Below are positions 1 through 5,623 of a DNA stretch of 5,623 nucleotides, one piece after another. Source of the stretch: Treponema sp. UBA1798 (GTDB lineage Bacteria > Spirochaetota > Spirochaetia > Treponematales > Treponemataceae); assembly GCA_002319875.1 (NCBI GenBank), contig DCFS01000164.1:1-5623 (forward strand). Direction: 5' to 3'. A program made the position numbers and the translations under genes. Under the pieces are notes generated by a model, which saw only the letters and a list, made by a program, of their open reading frames with translations, was not told the origin of the DNA and searched no databases. Each line of letters opens with the position of its first letter. Within the stretch, counting starts at the first letter, position 1.

Positions 1-2
1 CC

Positions 3-824
3 CGGCAGGCCGTAAAGCCTATAAGGGATCTTTCTGTTGCAATGAAGCGTATACGGAAACAGGATTTCTCCGTCTCTCTTCCTCCGGCCGACAGAAATGA
101 AATCGGCCGGATAAACGAAGGTGTCGGAGATATGCTAGATACTATCAACCGCCTGATTGCGGAATCTGTTGAAAAGGAAAAAATTAAACATAACCTTGAA
201 TGGCAGATTCTTCGGGACCAGATCAATCCCCATTTTATTTTCAATACACTTGGCTGCCTCCAGATGACAGCAGCACTCGACGGATCGCTGACTGTAACAG
301 CGGGGCTCAAGTCACTGAGCCGTATCCTCAGGAATGCATTTACACAGGGAAAACAGTTTCATTCACTCCGGACAGAATTTTATCTGCTGACTGAATATAT
401 AGCGATCATGCAGATGCGCTACGAAAACCGCATACAGTTTCAGTGTCATGCAGAACCGGAGACCGCAACAGTTCAGATACCCTGTCTTATCATCCAGCCG
501 CTTGCAGAAAATGCTATTCTGCATGGTCTGAGCAGGCGGCTGAACAGAAACGAAGAACCCGCGCAGTTAAAAGTAACCGCTTCGACAAAAAAAAACATTC
601 TCACCATATCCGTATGGGATAACGGCTGCGGCATACCGGCAGACCGGATGAAATCGTTGTGCAGCCAGAAACCAGTCCCTGGGGAACGAAGGCATATCGG
701 TATATCAAATACAGACAGAAGGCTCCGTCTTCTGTACGGCGATAACTTCTGTCTTCATATTGAAAGCGACGGCAGAAGTTATACGGAAGCGTGGTTTTCA
801 ATACCGATGGATACCGTATCATGA
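3..824 (+). CDS. YesM-type sensor histidine kinase, C-terminal part (5' end outside window)
   Basis: This is the cytoplasmic half of a membrane sensor kinase that should phosphorylate the response regulator encoded just downstream. The frame is open to the left edge, so the Met codon at 42 is internal: codons from position 3 read RQAVKPIRDLSVAMKR, which looks like the end of a HAMP linker. Counting from position 3, residues 1 to about 45 are HAMP remnant, followed by a helical linker. The phosphoacceptor box QINPHFIFNTL has its His at residue 77 (bases 231-233), as in the His_kinase family (PF06580). The ATPase domain follows, with the N-box QPLAENAILHG (about 165-175), DNGCGIP (206-212) and GISN (233-236). 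All core catalytic motifs look intact. The sensor and membrane segments lie outside the window, so the signal is unknown. The gene overlaps the regulator by ATGA. An A9 run lies at 587-595. The family assignment is secure; the ligand is not. Confidence 0.93.
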   Translation, partial: RQAVKPIRDLSVAMKRIRKQDFSVSLPPADRNEIGRINEGVGDMLDTINRLIAESVEKEKIKHNLEWQILRDQINPHFIFNTLGCLQMTAALDGSLTVTAGLKSLSRILRNAFTQGKQFHSLRTEFYLLTEYIAIMQMRYENRIQFQCHAEPETATVQIPCLIIQPLAENAILHGLSRRLNRNEEPAQLKVTASTKKNILTISVWDNGCGIPADRMKSLCSQKPVPGERRHIGISNTDRRLRLLYGDNFCLHIESDGRSYTEAWFSIPMDTVS

Positions 825-2437
825 TTCAAACCCTGATCGTAGATGATGAACCGCTGTTCAGGGAAGGATTCAGGAAAACAGTAGACTGGCAGTCGCTGGG
901 TTTTTCAATAAGAGGGGAAGCTATCGACGGACAGGAAGCGCTCGATCTGTTGAAAAACATACAGAATATCGATCTGATTTTTACCGATATCAGAATGCCG
1001 GTAATGGATGGGCTTGAGCTGATCCGGGAAATACGAAAAAAAGATAAACGTCTCTATATCGTCGTTCTGAGTGCCTATGACGACTTTCCACTTGTCAGAC
1101 AGGCATTCCGCGCAGGTGCAAACGACTATCTGCTTAAAGATGATTTTGACAGTAACGATATCATGGAGATCGCATCGGATATCACAGCATACCGGAAGAT
1201 GACAGAAACCGTTCCCGCAGGGTTCTCCTTCCGGGACAGGCTTTTCGGAGAACGCATTCTGCTTGAATGTATTACAGGGGTGCTTGATCCTTCCGCATAC
1301 GTATCGCTGAGCGCACCGGAAGAAACGCATTCGTGCCAGGGTCTTTCCGTTGCTGCAGTACGGATCGATACGAAACGGAAATGGGAAACGGTATCAGCTT
1401 CTGTGCGAACAGCCTGCTCTGCCGCAGCGGCTGACTGCGGAATAAGCTGCAGTCTCGTACCGAAAATGCCATACGTCTGTGTCCTGGTGGAACGGGATCA
1501 GACCGGCAATTCCCCTGGTGGCAGAACAATACAGTTTGGGCGGTTTCATAAAACAGTTCAGGAATATCTGGCAAAAACAGAACAGCTGCAGCAGGGAAAT
1601 AAGCCGGTTATTACAATGGGAGTATCCGGTGGTAACAGCATCTCCAGACTGGAACAGTACTGGAACGAATGCTGCTATGCGCTCAACTCTTCTGTAATAT
1701 GGGGCCGGGGCGGAATAATTACGCTGGAACAGGCTGAATCACGGGAATACTGCGGCCAGAAAAAAATTGACAGGGAAAACAGAATCCGGCTCCTCTCTTC
1801 ATATATAGAAAACTGGGATTTTTTACACCTCGCTGGCGTCACAGGAAAACTGGCGCTTGATCCGCATTTCTGTTCGCCCAACCAGATACAGCAAATCAGA
1901 GAACTCTTCCACGCATACTATATCATACTGTCGGTGCTGACCGGATCGTGTCCGGCGGCCGACACAAAAGATTTCCGGAACTGTCTGGAACAGTATCGTA
2001 CTACCGAACCATACGAGCCGGATCTCCCATCACTCAACAGCTGGCTGAGGATAACATTGACAACACTAGCCGGAACAATAGGAGGATCCAGTCAGCTTGT
2101 CCGGCAGGTGGTAGGCAGGATCAATGCAAAATATGCATCAGTTATTTCCGTCAAGGCGCTTGCGTCCTTTTTTTCTGTTAATGCTTCATACCTCAGCAGA
2201 CTCTGTACAGCAGAACTGGGAATGCCACTTTCGGAATACATTACCAGGATCCGTATAAACAAAGCCTGTGTGCTTATGAAGCAGGGCGGACGACGGTTGT
2301 ATGAAATAGCAGAAGCCGTAGGATTCCCGAATCAGGAAACATTTACCAGAACATTTAAGCGGATACGGGGTATAACACCAAAAGAGTTTTTTTCCGCACA
2401 AAAAAGTGACAAGGTAGATAAATATCAAAAAAAGTAA
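821..2437 (+). CDS. YesN-type response regulator, receiver plus AraC-family DNA-binding domain
   Basis: This is the cytoplasmic transcription factor partner of the upstream kinase, 538 residues from the ATG at 821. The receiver domain (about 1-125) shows the acidic pair D8/D9, the phosphorylation site D56 in FTDIRMPVMDG, S84 and K106. The middle region (about 130-420) is poorly conserved; its VITMGVSGG...LEQYWNECCYAL stretch resembles the linker region typical of YesN-like regulators. The C-terminal AraC domain (about 428-527) carries two helix-turn-helix units, one around VKALASFFSVNASYLSRL and one around YEIAEAVGFPNQETFTRTFK, ending in the family signature ITPKEFF. I chose 821 because it gives the usual MIQTLIVDDEP start and an ATGA overlap with the kinase stop, suggesting translational coupling; no strong ribosome-binding site is visible. 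An in-frame GTG at 791 would add ten residues that the family lacks. The likely target is the transporter operon downstream (inferred). Confidence 0.94.
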   Translation: MIQTLIVDDEPLFREGFRKTVDWQSLGFSIRGEAIDGQEALDLLKNIQNIDLIFTDIRMPVMDGLELIREIRKKDKRLYIVVLSAYDDFPLVRQAFRAGANDYLLKDDFDSNDIMEIASDITAYRKMTETVPAGFSFRDRLFGERILLECITGVLDPSAYVSLSAPEETHSCQGLSVAAVRIDTKRKWETVSASVRTACSAAAADCGISCSLVPKMPYVCVLVERDQTGNSPGGRTIQFGRFHKTVQEYLAKTEQLQQGNKPVITMGVSGGNSISRLEQYWNECCYALNSSVIWGRGGIITLEQAESREYCGQKKIDRENRIRLLSSYIENWDFLHLAGVTGKLALDPHFCSPNQIQQIRELFHAYYIILSVLTGSCPAADTKDFRNCLEQYRTTEPYEPDLPSLNSWLRITLTTLAGTIGGSSQLVRQVVGRINAKYASVISVKALASFFSVNASYLSRLCTAELGMPLSEYITRIRINKACVLMKQGGRRLYEIAEAVGFPNQETFTRTFKRIRGITPKEFFSAQKSDKVDKYQKK

Positions 2438-2451
2438 CATTACGTCATGTT
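2436..2451. repeat. 16-bp imperfect inverted repeat upstream of tctC, possible operator
   Basis: AACATTACGTCATGTT is a dyad with 14 of 16 positions symmetric; only positions 6 and 11 break it. It begins within the regulator's stop codon and ends about 20 bases upstream of a candidate -10 box, overlapping where a -35 element would lie. The placement suits an activator or repressor site. AraC-type regulators more often bind direct repeats, so the binding protein is uncertain. Confidence 0.35.
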
Positions 2452-2477
2452 CAGAACCGGAAACAGCCTCCTATACT
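2450..2477 (+). promoter_or_regulatory. Candidate promoter for tctC
   Basis: TATACT at 2472-2477 matches five of six bases of the sigma-70 -10 consensus. TTCAGA at 2450-2455 matches four of six of TTGACA at 16-bp spacing. A weak -35 would suit a promoter that needs an activator such as the adjacent response regulator. No terminator is visible between the regulator and tctC, so read-through from upstream is also possible. This is a sequence match only. Confidence 0.35.
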
Positions 2478-2486
2478 GAATCAGTA
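2474..2486. repeat. 13-bp perfect interrupted palindrome overlapping the candidate -10 box of tctC
   Basis: TACTGAATCAGTA has two perfect 6-base arms around one central base. It overlaps the last four bases of the candidate -10 box and covers the expected transcription start, which is a classical repressor-operator position. It could equally form a small stem at the 5' end of the message. The function is inferred from position alone. Confidence 0.35.
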
Positions 2487-2494
2487 ACGCTTAT

Positions 2495-2502
2495 GAGGAG
2501 GA
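2495..2502 (+). promoter_or_regulatory. Strong ribosome-binding site of tctC
   Basis: GAGGAGGA contains a full AGGAGG core, separated by five bases from the ATG at 2507. It is the strongest Shine-Dalgarno sequence in the window, in line with the high output expected for a solute-binding protein. A second in-frame ATG at 2513 lies 11 bases from the core, so 2507 is preferred. Confidence 0.8.
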
Positions 2503-2506
2503 TTTT

Positions 2507-3457
2507 ATGAATATGAAAAGATTTATTGCAGCATGTATCGGTCTATGCACAGTGTCCGTATCAGTATGGGCTAACGGAAAACAGGAAACTAAATATCCGT
2601 CGAAAACGGTAAGCCTGATCGTACCGTTTGCAGCCGGCGGTGGTACGGACGCCGTAGCGCGCGCATTTGCAAAATCGCTGGAAAAGCAGCTCGGACAGAC
2701 TGTAATCGTAGTCAACAAAACCGGAGGTTCGGGAGCTGTCGGTATGACAGCCGGCGCTACCAGCAAACCGGACGGATATACCATTACCATGATTACCAGA
2801 GAAATCGTTTCACTACCGCTGATGGGTCTTGCACAGATCAGCGCCGGTGATTTCAAACTCGTCAGACTCGTCAATATGGACCCGGCACTGCTCGCAGTCC
2901 GCAAAGATTCGCCCTATCAGACACTACAGCAGCTTATAGGTGATGCAAAAACAAATCCAGGCAAAATCAAGTTCGCCAGTACTGCAAAACCGAATTTCTA
3001 TATTCTGACTCTTGAAAATAATCAGCAGATAAAATTCAACCAGATTCCTTTCAATGGAGCTGCAGAAGCCATTCCTGCAGTACTCGGCGGTCATACTGAT
3101 TTCACGATCGCCAATCCCGGCGAACTGGCTGCTCAAATAGAAGCCGGACAGATGCGGGCACTTGCTGTTATGGCACCGGAACGAATCAAAAGCCTTCCGG
3201 ACGTTCCCACATTTAAGGAATTAGGTGCCAATGTCGTTTCCGGAACATGGCGCGGAATCGCTGTTCCAAAGGAAACTCCCGACGCAGTTGTCCAGACACT
3301 TGAAACTGCCTGTGCAGCAGCTATTGCTGATCCCGATTTTATTTCCTTTATGGAAAAAACAAAGCTGGGAATTTACAACCTCGACAGCGCAAAATTCAAA
3401 ACCTATATTGCCGACGATACAAAGGTAATCAGTGATATCGTAAAAGACATGAAATAA
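2507..3457 (+). CDS. tctC: TctC/Bug-family periplasmic solute-binding protein of a tripartite tricarboxylate transporter
   Basis: This 316-residue protein should be exported and capture a carboxylate for the TctB/TctA membrane complex encoded next. A signal peptide spans about residues 1-22: MNMKR, a hydrophobic core, then SVSVWA with likely cleavage before NGKQE. Family landmarks (PF03401) are YPSKTVSLIVPFAAGGGTD (30-48), VVNKTGGSGAVG (68-79), SKPDGY (86-91), NPGKIKFAS (150-158) and ERIKSLPDVPTFKELG (225-240). The length is normal for the family. The loop after FAS, usually glycine-rich in Bug proteins, reads TAKPN here, and the usual NKPG reads NKTG, so ligand contacts may differ. The gene has its own strong ribosome-binding site and probably its own promoter, and is followed by a hairpin that may raise its expression above tctB and tctA. 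Family members bind tricarboxylates, dicarboxylates, aromatic acids and others, so the substrate is not assigned. Confidence 0.93.
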   Translation: MNMKRFIAACIGLCTVSVSVWANGKQETKYPSKTVSLIVPFAAGGGTDAVARAFAKSLEKQLGQTVIVVNKTGGSGAVGMTAGATSKPDGYTITMITREIVSLPLMGLAQISAGDFKLVRLVNMDPALLAVRKDSPYQTLQQLIGDAKTNPGKIKFASTAKPNFYILTLENNQQIKFNQIPFNGAAEAIPAVLGGHTDFTIANPGELAAQIEAGQMRALAVMAPERIKSLPDVPTFKELGANVVSGTWRGIAVPKETPDAVVQTLETACAAAIADPDFISFMEKTKLGIYNLDSAKFKTYIADDTKVISDIVKDMK

Positions 3458-3471
3458 ACAGACAAACACAT

Positions 3472-3504
3472 GGAAGCACCTCATCAGAGCGGTGCTTCCC
3501 TTTT
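3472..3504 (+). terminator. Hairpin with short T tract between tctC and tctB, probable attenuator
   Basis: GGAAGCACC (3472-3480) and GGTGCTTCC (3491-3499) form a perfect 9-bp stem around a 10-base loop, followed by CTTTT. The layout is that of an intrinsic terminator with a weak T tract, and the tctB ribosome-binding site starts two bases after the Ts. With tctB and tctA downstream on the same strand, it is more likely a partial terminator or a 3' stabiliser of tctC message than a complete stop. Confidence 0.7.
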
Positions 3505-3505
3505 C

Positions 3506-3510
3506 AGGAG
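3506..3510 (+). promoter_or_regulatory. Ribosome-binding site of tctB
   Basis: AGGAG sits six bases before the ATG at 3517 and fixes that start over other frames opening in the same stretch. It lies only seven bases after the 3' arm of the upstream hairpin, so the folded hairpin and an initiating ribosome could interfere. Confidence 0.75.
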
Positions 3511-3516
3511 CCATCC

Positions 3517-3981
3517 ATGCGTATTATCAATATTATCACAGGAATTTTATTTCTATTATTATCGGTATTTATATTTGTATCAACCTTTTTTTTCAAGCAG
3601 ACACTTATCGCCGACATGTTTCTCGGAGCAACTTTTTTCCCCCGCATTGTTGCAGGATTTATGGCTGTTCTTTCCGGCATGCTTATTGCCGGTCAGTTCT
3701 CTCCCGCCGGGAAAGCCGATACCAGAACCGCCGGATTTTTTTTCAACAGAAAGATCCTGAAACCGGTAACCATCATTCTTTTTCTTGCCGTATATCTTGT
3801 ACTGCTTGATTATCTTGGATTCTTTATTCCGACAGTTGCGCTGTTCTGGTCCGTTCTTCTGTTGTTTAAAGAACACAAAAAATCCTATTACATCACCGGA
3901 ATAATTTTTGTTGCCGTTATAGAACTTATTTTTTCCAGAGTTTTTCAGGTCCAGCTGCCGGCTGGTATCGTCGGGTTCTAG
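3517..3981 (+). CDS. tctB: TctB-like small membrane subunit of tripartite tricarboxylate transporter
   Basis: This 154-residue hydrophobic protein is the small integral membrane subunit that partners TctA in the inner membrane. Hydrophobic segments lie at about 4-25, 43-60, 81-97, 100-117 and 124-141; the family is usually drawn with four helices, so one may be marginal. Family hallmarks are LGATFFPRIVA (36-46), matching the TctB 'G..FFPR' motif after the first helix, and the C-terminal VFQVQLPAG (142-150). A polar stretch at about 62-79 separates the two halves. The length is typical. The start is supported by AGGAG at six bases and by immediate entry into the first helix. Two 8-T runs (3586-3593 and 3736-3743) fall in Phe codons. 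It sits between tctC and tctA in the order C-B-A. Sequence divergence in this family is high, so assignment rests on motifs plus neighbours. Confidence 0.9.
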   Translation: MRIINIITGILFLLLSVFIFVSTFFFKQTLIADMFLGATFFPRIVAGFMAVLSGMLIAGQFSPAGKADTRTAGFFFNRKILKPVTIILFLAVYLVLLDYLGFFIPTVALFWSVLLLFKEHKKSYYITGIIFVAVIELIFSRVFQVQLPAGIVGF

Positions 3982-4074
3982 AAGCCCGCTGATTAATGCA
4001 CCGGACATTACCCGGTATAAAAATTACTATCTTTTTTTGCAGTAATCTAAAGAATTATATGCTTTTTCAGATTA

Positions 4075-4080
4075 TATAAT
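4075..4080 (+). promoter_or_regulatory. Candidate -10 box for an internal tctA promoter
   Basis: TATAAT is a perfect match to the sigma-70 -10 consensus, 77 bases before tctA, inside the AT palindrome ATTATATAAT (4071-4080). No good -35 element is found 16 to 18 bases upstream, and such a match is not rare in AT-rich DNA, so confidence is low. Confidence 0.25.
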
Positions 4081-4102
4081 CCGGGATTTCCTGCAAATAA
4101 CA

Positions 4103-4146
4103 TGGGACGGCTGATTACGTCTTCAGGATTTTATCTGCATGTCCCA
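4103..4146 (+). repeat. Inverted repeat TGGGAC/GTCCCA next to the tctA ribosome-binding site
   Basis: TGGGAC (4103-4108) is exactly complementary to GTCCCA (4141-4146), with a 32-base interval that holds a smaller stem, CTGA/TCAG (4111-4114 with 4123-4126). The 3' arm ends at the first base of the AGGGAG ribosome-binding site, so pairing could affect access to tctA. A 6-bp long-range stem can arise by chance. Confidence 0.3.
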
Positions 4147-4151
4147 GGGAG
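4146..4151 (+). promoter_or_regulatory. Ribosome-binding site of tctA
   Basis: AGGGAG is six bases before the ATG at 4158 and supports that start over the later in-frame ATG at 4173. Confidence 0.7.
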
Positions 4152-4157
4152 AAACAT

Positions 4158-5623
4158 ATGTTGTCTTTATTGATGGAAGGTTTCAAATCAACATTTTCCA
4201 TTCAGGTATTTCCGCTGCTCCTGCTCGGCGTTGCAGGAGGTATCGGCATAGGAGCCCTGCCCGGTCTGACGGCAACAATGGGAGTCGCCATTCTTCTGCC
4301 GTTTACGTTCAGCATGCAGCCGGTACAGGGTCTGGCAATGCTTATAGGCATTTATATAGGAGCCATCTATGGTGGATCAATATCCGCTATTCTGCTGAAA
4401 ACACCGGGAACACCGGCGGCCGCGGCTACCGTATTCGACGGATATACAATGGCACAGAAAGGGCAGCCTCTGAAAGCTCTGAGCACGTCGACTATCGCGT
4501 CTTTTATCGGCGGTTTCATCAGTACAATCATGCTGATTACCATTTCACCCCTGCTTGCAAAATTTGCGCTGCGTTTCAGCGCGCCGGAATACTTTATGCT
4601 GGCCATCTTCGGGCTGACCATTATTGCCAGTATATCCGGAAAAAGTATTATAAAAGGCTTTCTTGCAGGCATATTCGGATTGTTCGTTGCGACAGTCGGG
4701 CTTGATCCCGTTACCAGTTATCCGCGGTTCACATTCGGCTCGATCGCTCTTCTGAACGGACTGAATATAATTCCTGTTCTTATCGGATTATTTGCCGTAT
4801 CAGAAGCCTTTATCCAGATGGAACAGATGTATGGAGAATCTGCAGGAAAGCCTGCAGCTACCGTAATAGAAGATAAAAAAATAATCAGTCTCCGCGAATT
4901 TCTCGGCGTACTGCCGACAATGCTCAAATCATCCATTATTGGAACTTTTATCGGGGCCATTCCGGGAGCGGGAGCAGATATAGCCGCATTTGTCTGTTAT
5001 AATGAAGCGAAACGTTCGTCAAAAAAATCGGCGCAGTTCGGTACCGGTGTGCTGGAAGGAATTGCCGCACCGGAATCCGGTAATAACGGGGTTACCGGAG
5101 GAGCACTGGTACCATTGCTGACACTCGGTGTACCGGGAGATGCCGTTACAGCAATTCTGCTCGGAGCTCTTATCATCCAGGGGCTTACGCCGGGACCGCT
5201 GCTGTTTACACAGAACGCAGATGTCGTATACGGAGTATTCACATCAATGATTGTCGGCAATATTCTGATGCTGGCGCTCGGTCTTGGCGGTATCCGTTTC
5301 TTTGCAAAAATTGTCAGGGTTCCTAAAAAACTGATTATTCCGATTATTCTGGTTCTCTCGATTATCGGATCATATTCTATGAACAATACTATGTTCGACG
5401 TATTGGTCACGTTCGTATTCGGCATTATCGGATATCTTTTTACAAAAGCCGAAATTCCCACATCACCCATTCTGCTTGCAATCATTCTCGGCCCTATGGC
5501 AGAAACGAACCTCCGCAAGGCAATTCTGATGTACGAAGGCAGCTGGAGTTTTCTATGGAGCAGACCCATTACTGTTGCATTCATTCTGCTGTCAGTCTTC
5601 TCTCTTTTTACGACACTGAAAAT
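4158..5623 (+). CDS. tctA: TctA-like large membrane subunit of tripartite tricarboxylate transporter (3' end just outside window)
   Basis: This is the main translocating subunit in the inner membrane, moving substrate delivered by TctC with an ion gradient. The frame is open from 4158 to the right edge: 488 codons plus two bases, against roughly 500 residues for the family, so only a short tail is missing. It is strongly hydrophobic throughout. Two family signature regions in repeated halves are visible: GALPGLTATMGVAILLPFTF (32-51) with IYGGSISAILLKTPGTPAAA (70-89) and FDGY (93-96), then AIPGAGADIAAF (267-278), APESGNNGVTGGALVP (304-319) and LGVPGD (323-328). The paired PG loops are expected to lie near the transport path. 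The start has a good ribosome-binding site and matches the family's short N-terminus. No frameshift or missing motif was seen. Assignment to the family (PF01970) is very secure; the substrate is not defined by this subunit. Confidence 0.95.
   Translation, partial: MLSLLMEGFKSTFSIQVFPLLLLGVAGGIGIGALPGLTATMGVAILLPFTFSMQPVQGLAMLIGIYIGAIYGGSISAILLKTPGTPAAAATVFDGYTMAQKGQPLKALSTSTIASFIGGFISTIMLITISPLLAKFALRFSAPEYFMLAIFGLTIIASISGKSIIKGFLAGIFGLFVATVGLDPVTSYPRFTFGSIALLNGLNIIPVLIGLFAVSEAFIQMEQMYGESAGKPAATVIEDKKIISLREFLGVLPTMLKSSIIGTFIGAIPGAGADIAAFVCYNEAKRSSKKSAQFGTGVLEGIAAPESGNNGVTGGALVPLLTLGVPGDAVTAILLGALIIQGLTPGPLLFTQNADVVYGVFTSMIVGNILMLALGLGGIRFFAKIVRVPKKLIIPIILVLSIIGSYSMNNTMFDVLVTFVFGIIGYLFTKAEIPTSPILLAIILGPMAETNLRKAILMYEGSWSFLWSRPITVAFILLSVFSLFTTLK

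Larger units (their letters stand above)
3982..4157 (+). other. 176-base tctB-tctA intergenic region with several small stems
   Basis: This gap is long for a transporter operon. A hairpin CGGGTT/AGCCCG (3972-3977 with 3983-3988, one G-T pair) spans the tctB stop. TAATG/CATTA (3994-3998 with 4006-4010) and ACCGG/CCGGT (4000-4004 with 4012-4016) overlap, so they exclude each other. ATTACT/AGTAAT (4023-4028 with 4041-4046) encloses a T7 run. ATTATAT/ATATAAT (4054-4060 with 4074-4080) ends in TATAAT. The region may hold a weak terminator and a second promoter, or an RNA leader acting on tctA. I found no convincing gene; the short open frames starting at 3996 (27 codons) and 4102 (23 codons) lack ribosome-binding sites. 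Confidence 0.5.

Noticed and set aside
791..820. Upstream GTG start for the response regulator
   Set aside because: It adds ten residues before the canonical receiver start, lies wholly within the kinase gene and has no better ribosome-binding site; the ATG at 821 gives the usual coupled ATGA overlap.
905..1330. 141-codon open frame on the - strand
   Set aside because: It is antisense to the receiver domain of the regulator, with no recognisable domain or start signals.
2534..2551. Lipoprotein signal (Cys10 or Cys14) in the solute-binding protein
   Set aside because: IAAC at residues 7-10 comes too early, before a full hydrophobic core, and IGLC has Leu at -1, which is unusual; the SVWA site at residue 22 fits a type I signal peptide better.
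4102..4173. 23-codon possible leader peptide whose TGA overlaps an in-frame ATG of tctA (TGATG at 4171-4175)
   Set aside because: No ribosome-binding site precedes 4102, there is no run of regulatory codons, and the overlapped ATG is the internal Met6 of tctA, not the preferred start.
4139..4705. 188-codon open frame on the + strand
   Set aside because: It overlaps tctA in another frame, has a low-complexity Arg/His/Tyr-rich translation with no family motifs, and lacks its own ribosome-binding site. The tctA frame encodes unmistakable TctA signatures.
4997..5584. 195-codon open frame on the - strand
   Set aside because: It is antisense to tctA; its Pro/Ser/Ile-rich translation is what the complement of a hydrophobic membrane gene gives, and no family is recognisable.
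1..5623. Previously undescribed defence, mobile or biosynthetic system
   Set aside because: Every sizeable coding region belongs to a recognisable family (two-component pair and TTT transporter); there are no long repeats, transposase, integrase, CRISPR, toxin-antitoxin or unknown large genes in the window.

Overview
The window carries a two-component regulatory pair followed by a tripartite tricarboxylate transporter (TTT) operon. All genes lie on the + strand and are tightly packed. Order: (1) the 3' part of a YesM-type sensor histidine kinase, cut by the left edge (3-824); (2) its partner, a YesN-type response regulator with an N-terminal receiver and a C-terminal AraC-type DNA-binding domain (821-2437), overlapping the kinase by 4 bases; (3) a TctC/Bug-family periplasmic solute-binding protein (2507-3457); (4) a TctB-like small membrane subunit (3517-3981); (5) a TctA-like large membrane subunit (4158 to the right edge), which lacks only its last residues.

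The organism is probably a spirochaete (Treponema/Sphaerochaeta-like). The main hint is the solute-binding protein's signal peptide, which ends in ...VWA followed by NGKQE. An 'ANG.(Q/K)E' start to the mature protein is common in spirochaete binding proteins. A YesM/YesN pair beside a transporter fits spirochaetes and Firmicutes, and a soluble binding protein with a type I signal peptide favours an outer-membraned cell. This is inference from one protein and general style; no rRNA or marker gene is present.

How the parts probably work together: the kinase senses an extracellular or periplasmic signal through a domain lying left of the window and phosphorylates the regulator at Asp56. The regulator then binds near the transporter promoter, most plausibly in the 69-bp gap before the solute-binding gene, where two inverted repeats flank and overlap a candidate -10 box. 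TctC captures a carboxylate and TctA/TctB import it using an ion gradient. The substrate cannot be read from sequence.

Non-coding DNA is short but structured. Between tctC and tctB lies a perfect 9-bp hairpin followed by CTTTT, just before the tctB ribosome-binding site; it is a likely attenuator or 3'-end stabiliser that would favour binding protein over membrane subunits. Between tctB and tctA lies an unusually long 176-base gap with several small hairpins, a TATAAT box and a stem beside the tctA ribosome-binding site. I saw no mobile elements, CRISPR arrays, tRNA or rRNA genes. The gene content belongs to known families; the most noteworthy features are the regulatory arrangement and the intergenic structures, not a new system.
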